The notes beneath the pieces were generated by a model. The model was not told where the DNA came from and ran no database searches. It worked only from the letters and a program-made list of their open reading frames with translations. The position numbers and the translations under genes were made by a program. DNA of 64,000 nucleotides, from NCBI RefSeq assembly GCF_954871325.1, contig NC_088775.1, positions 79,275,561-79,339,560 on the forward strand. Direction: 5' to 3'. Position 1 is the stretch's first letter; each line of letters begins with the position of its first letter. The stretch is from Gordionus sp. m RMFG-2023. Taxonomy: Eukaryota; Nematomorpha; Gordioida; Chordodea; Parachordodidae. Below, in pieces: positions 62,357-64,000 of this stretch.

Positions 62357-64000
62357 GCCAATTACTTTTTGAATGAAGCATATATCGTAAAGAATTTCTA
62401 AAATAATAATGCTTTCTAGAGAAATTATAAATTGGCTTATATTTAATCTTACTAATTTTGGATTTTTTTTAAATTGTATATTTTAAATAAAAGTGTAATT
62501 TCTGAATCGAGCGGCATCTGTAAATATTTACCTTCATAGTGTCTACATGAGAGAGGGGAGTAGGAGCGAGTTCACTTATTTTCTTGAAGGGGTTAGGAAT
62601 CCAATGGAGGTGTGGCTGTGGTTAGGGTAAAGTAAATACACGATTTGTAGGTTAAAGATAAAAATAAGATAAAAAAATTAAATTTATTGATAAATATTTA
62701 TTTTTCATTCATTTATATACAACATTTTAGTACGTCACGCTTTTAACTAATATTTAGAATATGGTAGTAACATCTGGTTGATCCTCACAAACTAATGATT
62801 ATTTGTTATTGCTGGCTAAATAACCATTAGCTATGTGTTTGACTAAACTGCAAATGCCAAGGTAAACTGCAAATACTTAGGTAAAATTTTTTGTTTTATA
62901 TACTCTATTAATTGAAGTGAGAATAACATATAAAAATTAAATTCTAGATATTATCAATAATAATGGAATACACATTAATAGTTGTATTTTCTTTTATCTC
63001 ATAATTGTCATCGCGAGGCTTATTTTATAAATAATTATATATATCTATATATAAAATATCAATCCATTGTTTAAGATTTTGTGATTGGTAGAAAAGAAAG
63101 AAAATTTTATTATTAAAAAATTCAACGCGAATTTTTTGTTGAATTTTTTTTCATTTTTTACAAAACATATTATTAATATTTTTTTTGGAAATGACTTTTA
63201 AAAATTTATATCTTTGAATGTCAATTTTAAAGTATCCATAATTGAAATTGGAAAGCAATTGAATTAATTATATTTCAGAGGAAGTTCCAGGTTTTGGTTA
63301 GTCAGTATCAGTTCTTTTTAATATTTATTCATAAAAAACTGTTTTCGTAAAAAAATGGAAAAAAAATTCATAATCAAAAGAATAATTTTTTTAATAATAA
63401 ATATTAAATCCTTTAAAATAATTTTAATTACATTTAAAATTACAAAAATATTAAATCCGCAAGTTGGCATATTATTATTTTATGAAGAAATAAATGATAA
63501 CTTGTGGAAATACGCCATCTTGCGGAATTAATATTATTGAAATTTAATATGTAATTATTATTGTTAATATAATTATATTGATGGATTTAAACTATTTATT
63601 ATGAGATAAAAGGTAAAAATTTACGGAAGGCAACTGAAGGAAGAAGATAAATCTTTTTTAAAAAGTTTATCAATAAAAAGTTATTTTTTTAATTTATTTT
63701 CAAAATGTTGTGTTTTTAATTAAAATTTGTAATGAAATATAATATTAAAAAATAGGTTTATTTATTACTTAAATTTGATTATAAAATTCAAGGTTTCTAA
63801 TTCCAAGCTGTTCCTTTTTAAAAATTTGAGCTGTATATGCAATTTTTTTGTAAATGTAATAATAAGGGAAGTATTCATTATTCGCATTTACACAATTTAA
63901 AAAAAATTAATTTATCGCAACATATTAAAAATAATATGAATTATTTGAATATTTATTTAGATTTATACATACATATTTTTAAAAGTAACTAGTTTTGGCA
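62357..64000. other. AT-rich region, no gene recognised
   Basis: Contains gtgtctacatgagagagg (62540), similar to the left end of the 537-bp MITE at 44969, and an inverted repeat ccgcaagttggcatatt / aatacgccatcttgcgg (63457-63473 and 63509-63525). Otherwise nothing above background. GCLC intron 1 may run through it. Confidence 0.35.
63457..63525. repeat. 17-bp inverted repeat
   Basis: Arms at 63457-63473 and 63509-63525 pair at 15 of 17 positions around a 35-base loop. Small foldback or MITE core; no flanking duplication seen. Confidence 0.6.

Overview
The window is nuclear DNA from an AT-rich invertebrate animal (GC about a quarter, judged by eye). It has intron-rich metazoan housekeeping genes with canonical GT-AG introns and a dense load of DNA transposons and RTE-type LINEs. 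The species cannot be fixed from this sequence. Three host genes can be assembled exon by exon, all on the minus strand: nicotinate phosphoribosyltransferase (NAPRT, 580-9871, 13 exons, complete), the U1 snRNP 70 kDa protein (SNRNP70, 29172-32956, 11 exons, complete) and the glutamate-cysteine ligase catalytic subunit (GCLC, 52883-61517, 15 exons, complete except for the first coding exon, which I could not find). Every exon junction was checked for reading phase, and the human proteins align by eye.

Layout. 1-9871 is NAPRT, with short hAT-type MITEs in its introns. 10-22 kb is a transposon field: a composite hAT made of two opposed transposase copies (10980-14160), a 4-kb palindromic element packed with inverted minisatellites (14581-18553, 8-bp target duplication), a tRNA-headed and internally deleted RTE LINE (18873-20547, 15-bp target duplication) and a piggyBac remnant. 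22.9-27.9 kb holds two hAT elements with 8-bp target duplications; one carries three GC-rich hairpins and the other a nearly intact BED-finger transposase. SNRNP70 follows, then a hAT of the zf-MYM type (33322-35740) about 0.4 kb upstream of its start codon.

35.7-39.7 kb is AT-rich with short tandem repeats and no recognised gene. 39.7-51.8 kb is a second transposon field: RTE LINE sequence on both sides of a second composite hAT, a 537-bp MITE, and a 6.3-kb nest ending in a third composite hAT and holding a Ty3/Gypsy fossil fragment. GCLC occupies 52.9-61.5 kb. About 0.5 kb upstream of its first visible exon is a segment paralogous to one lying about 0.8 kb upstream of NAPRT.

The host genes serve NAD salvage, pre-mRNA splicing and glutathione synthesis. 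I see no sign that they work as a unit. The strongest unusual material is in the mobile elements: the foldback element, the composite hAT family, the UUCG hairpin cluster and the SINE-headed LINE derivative.
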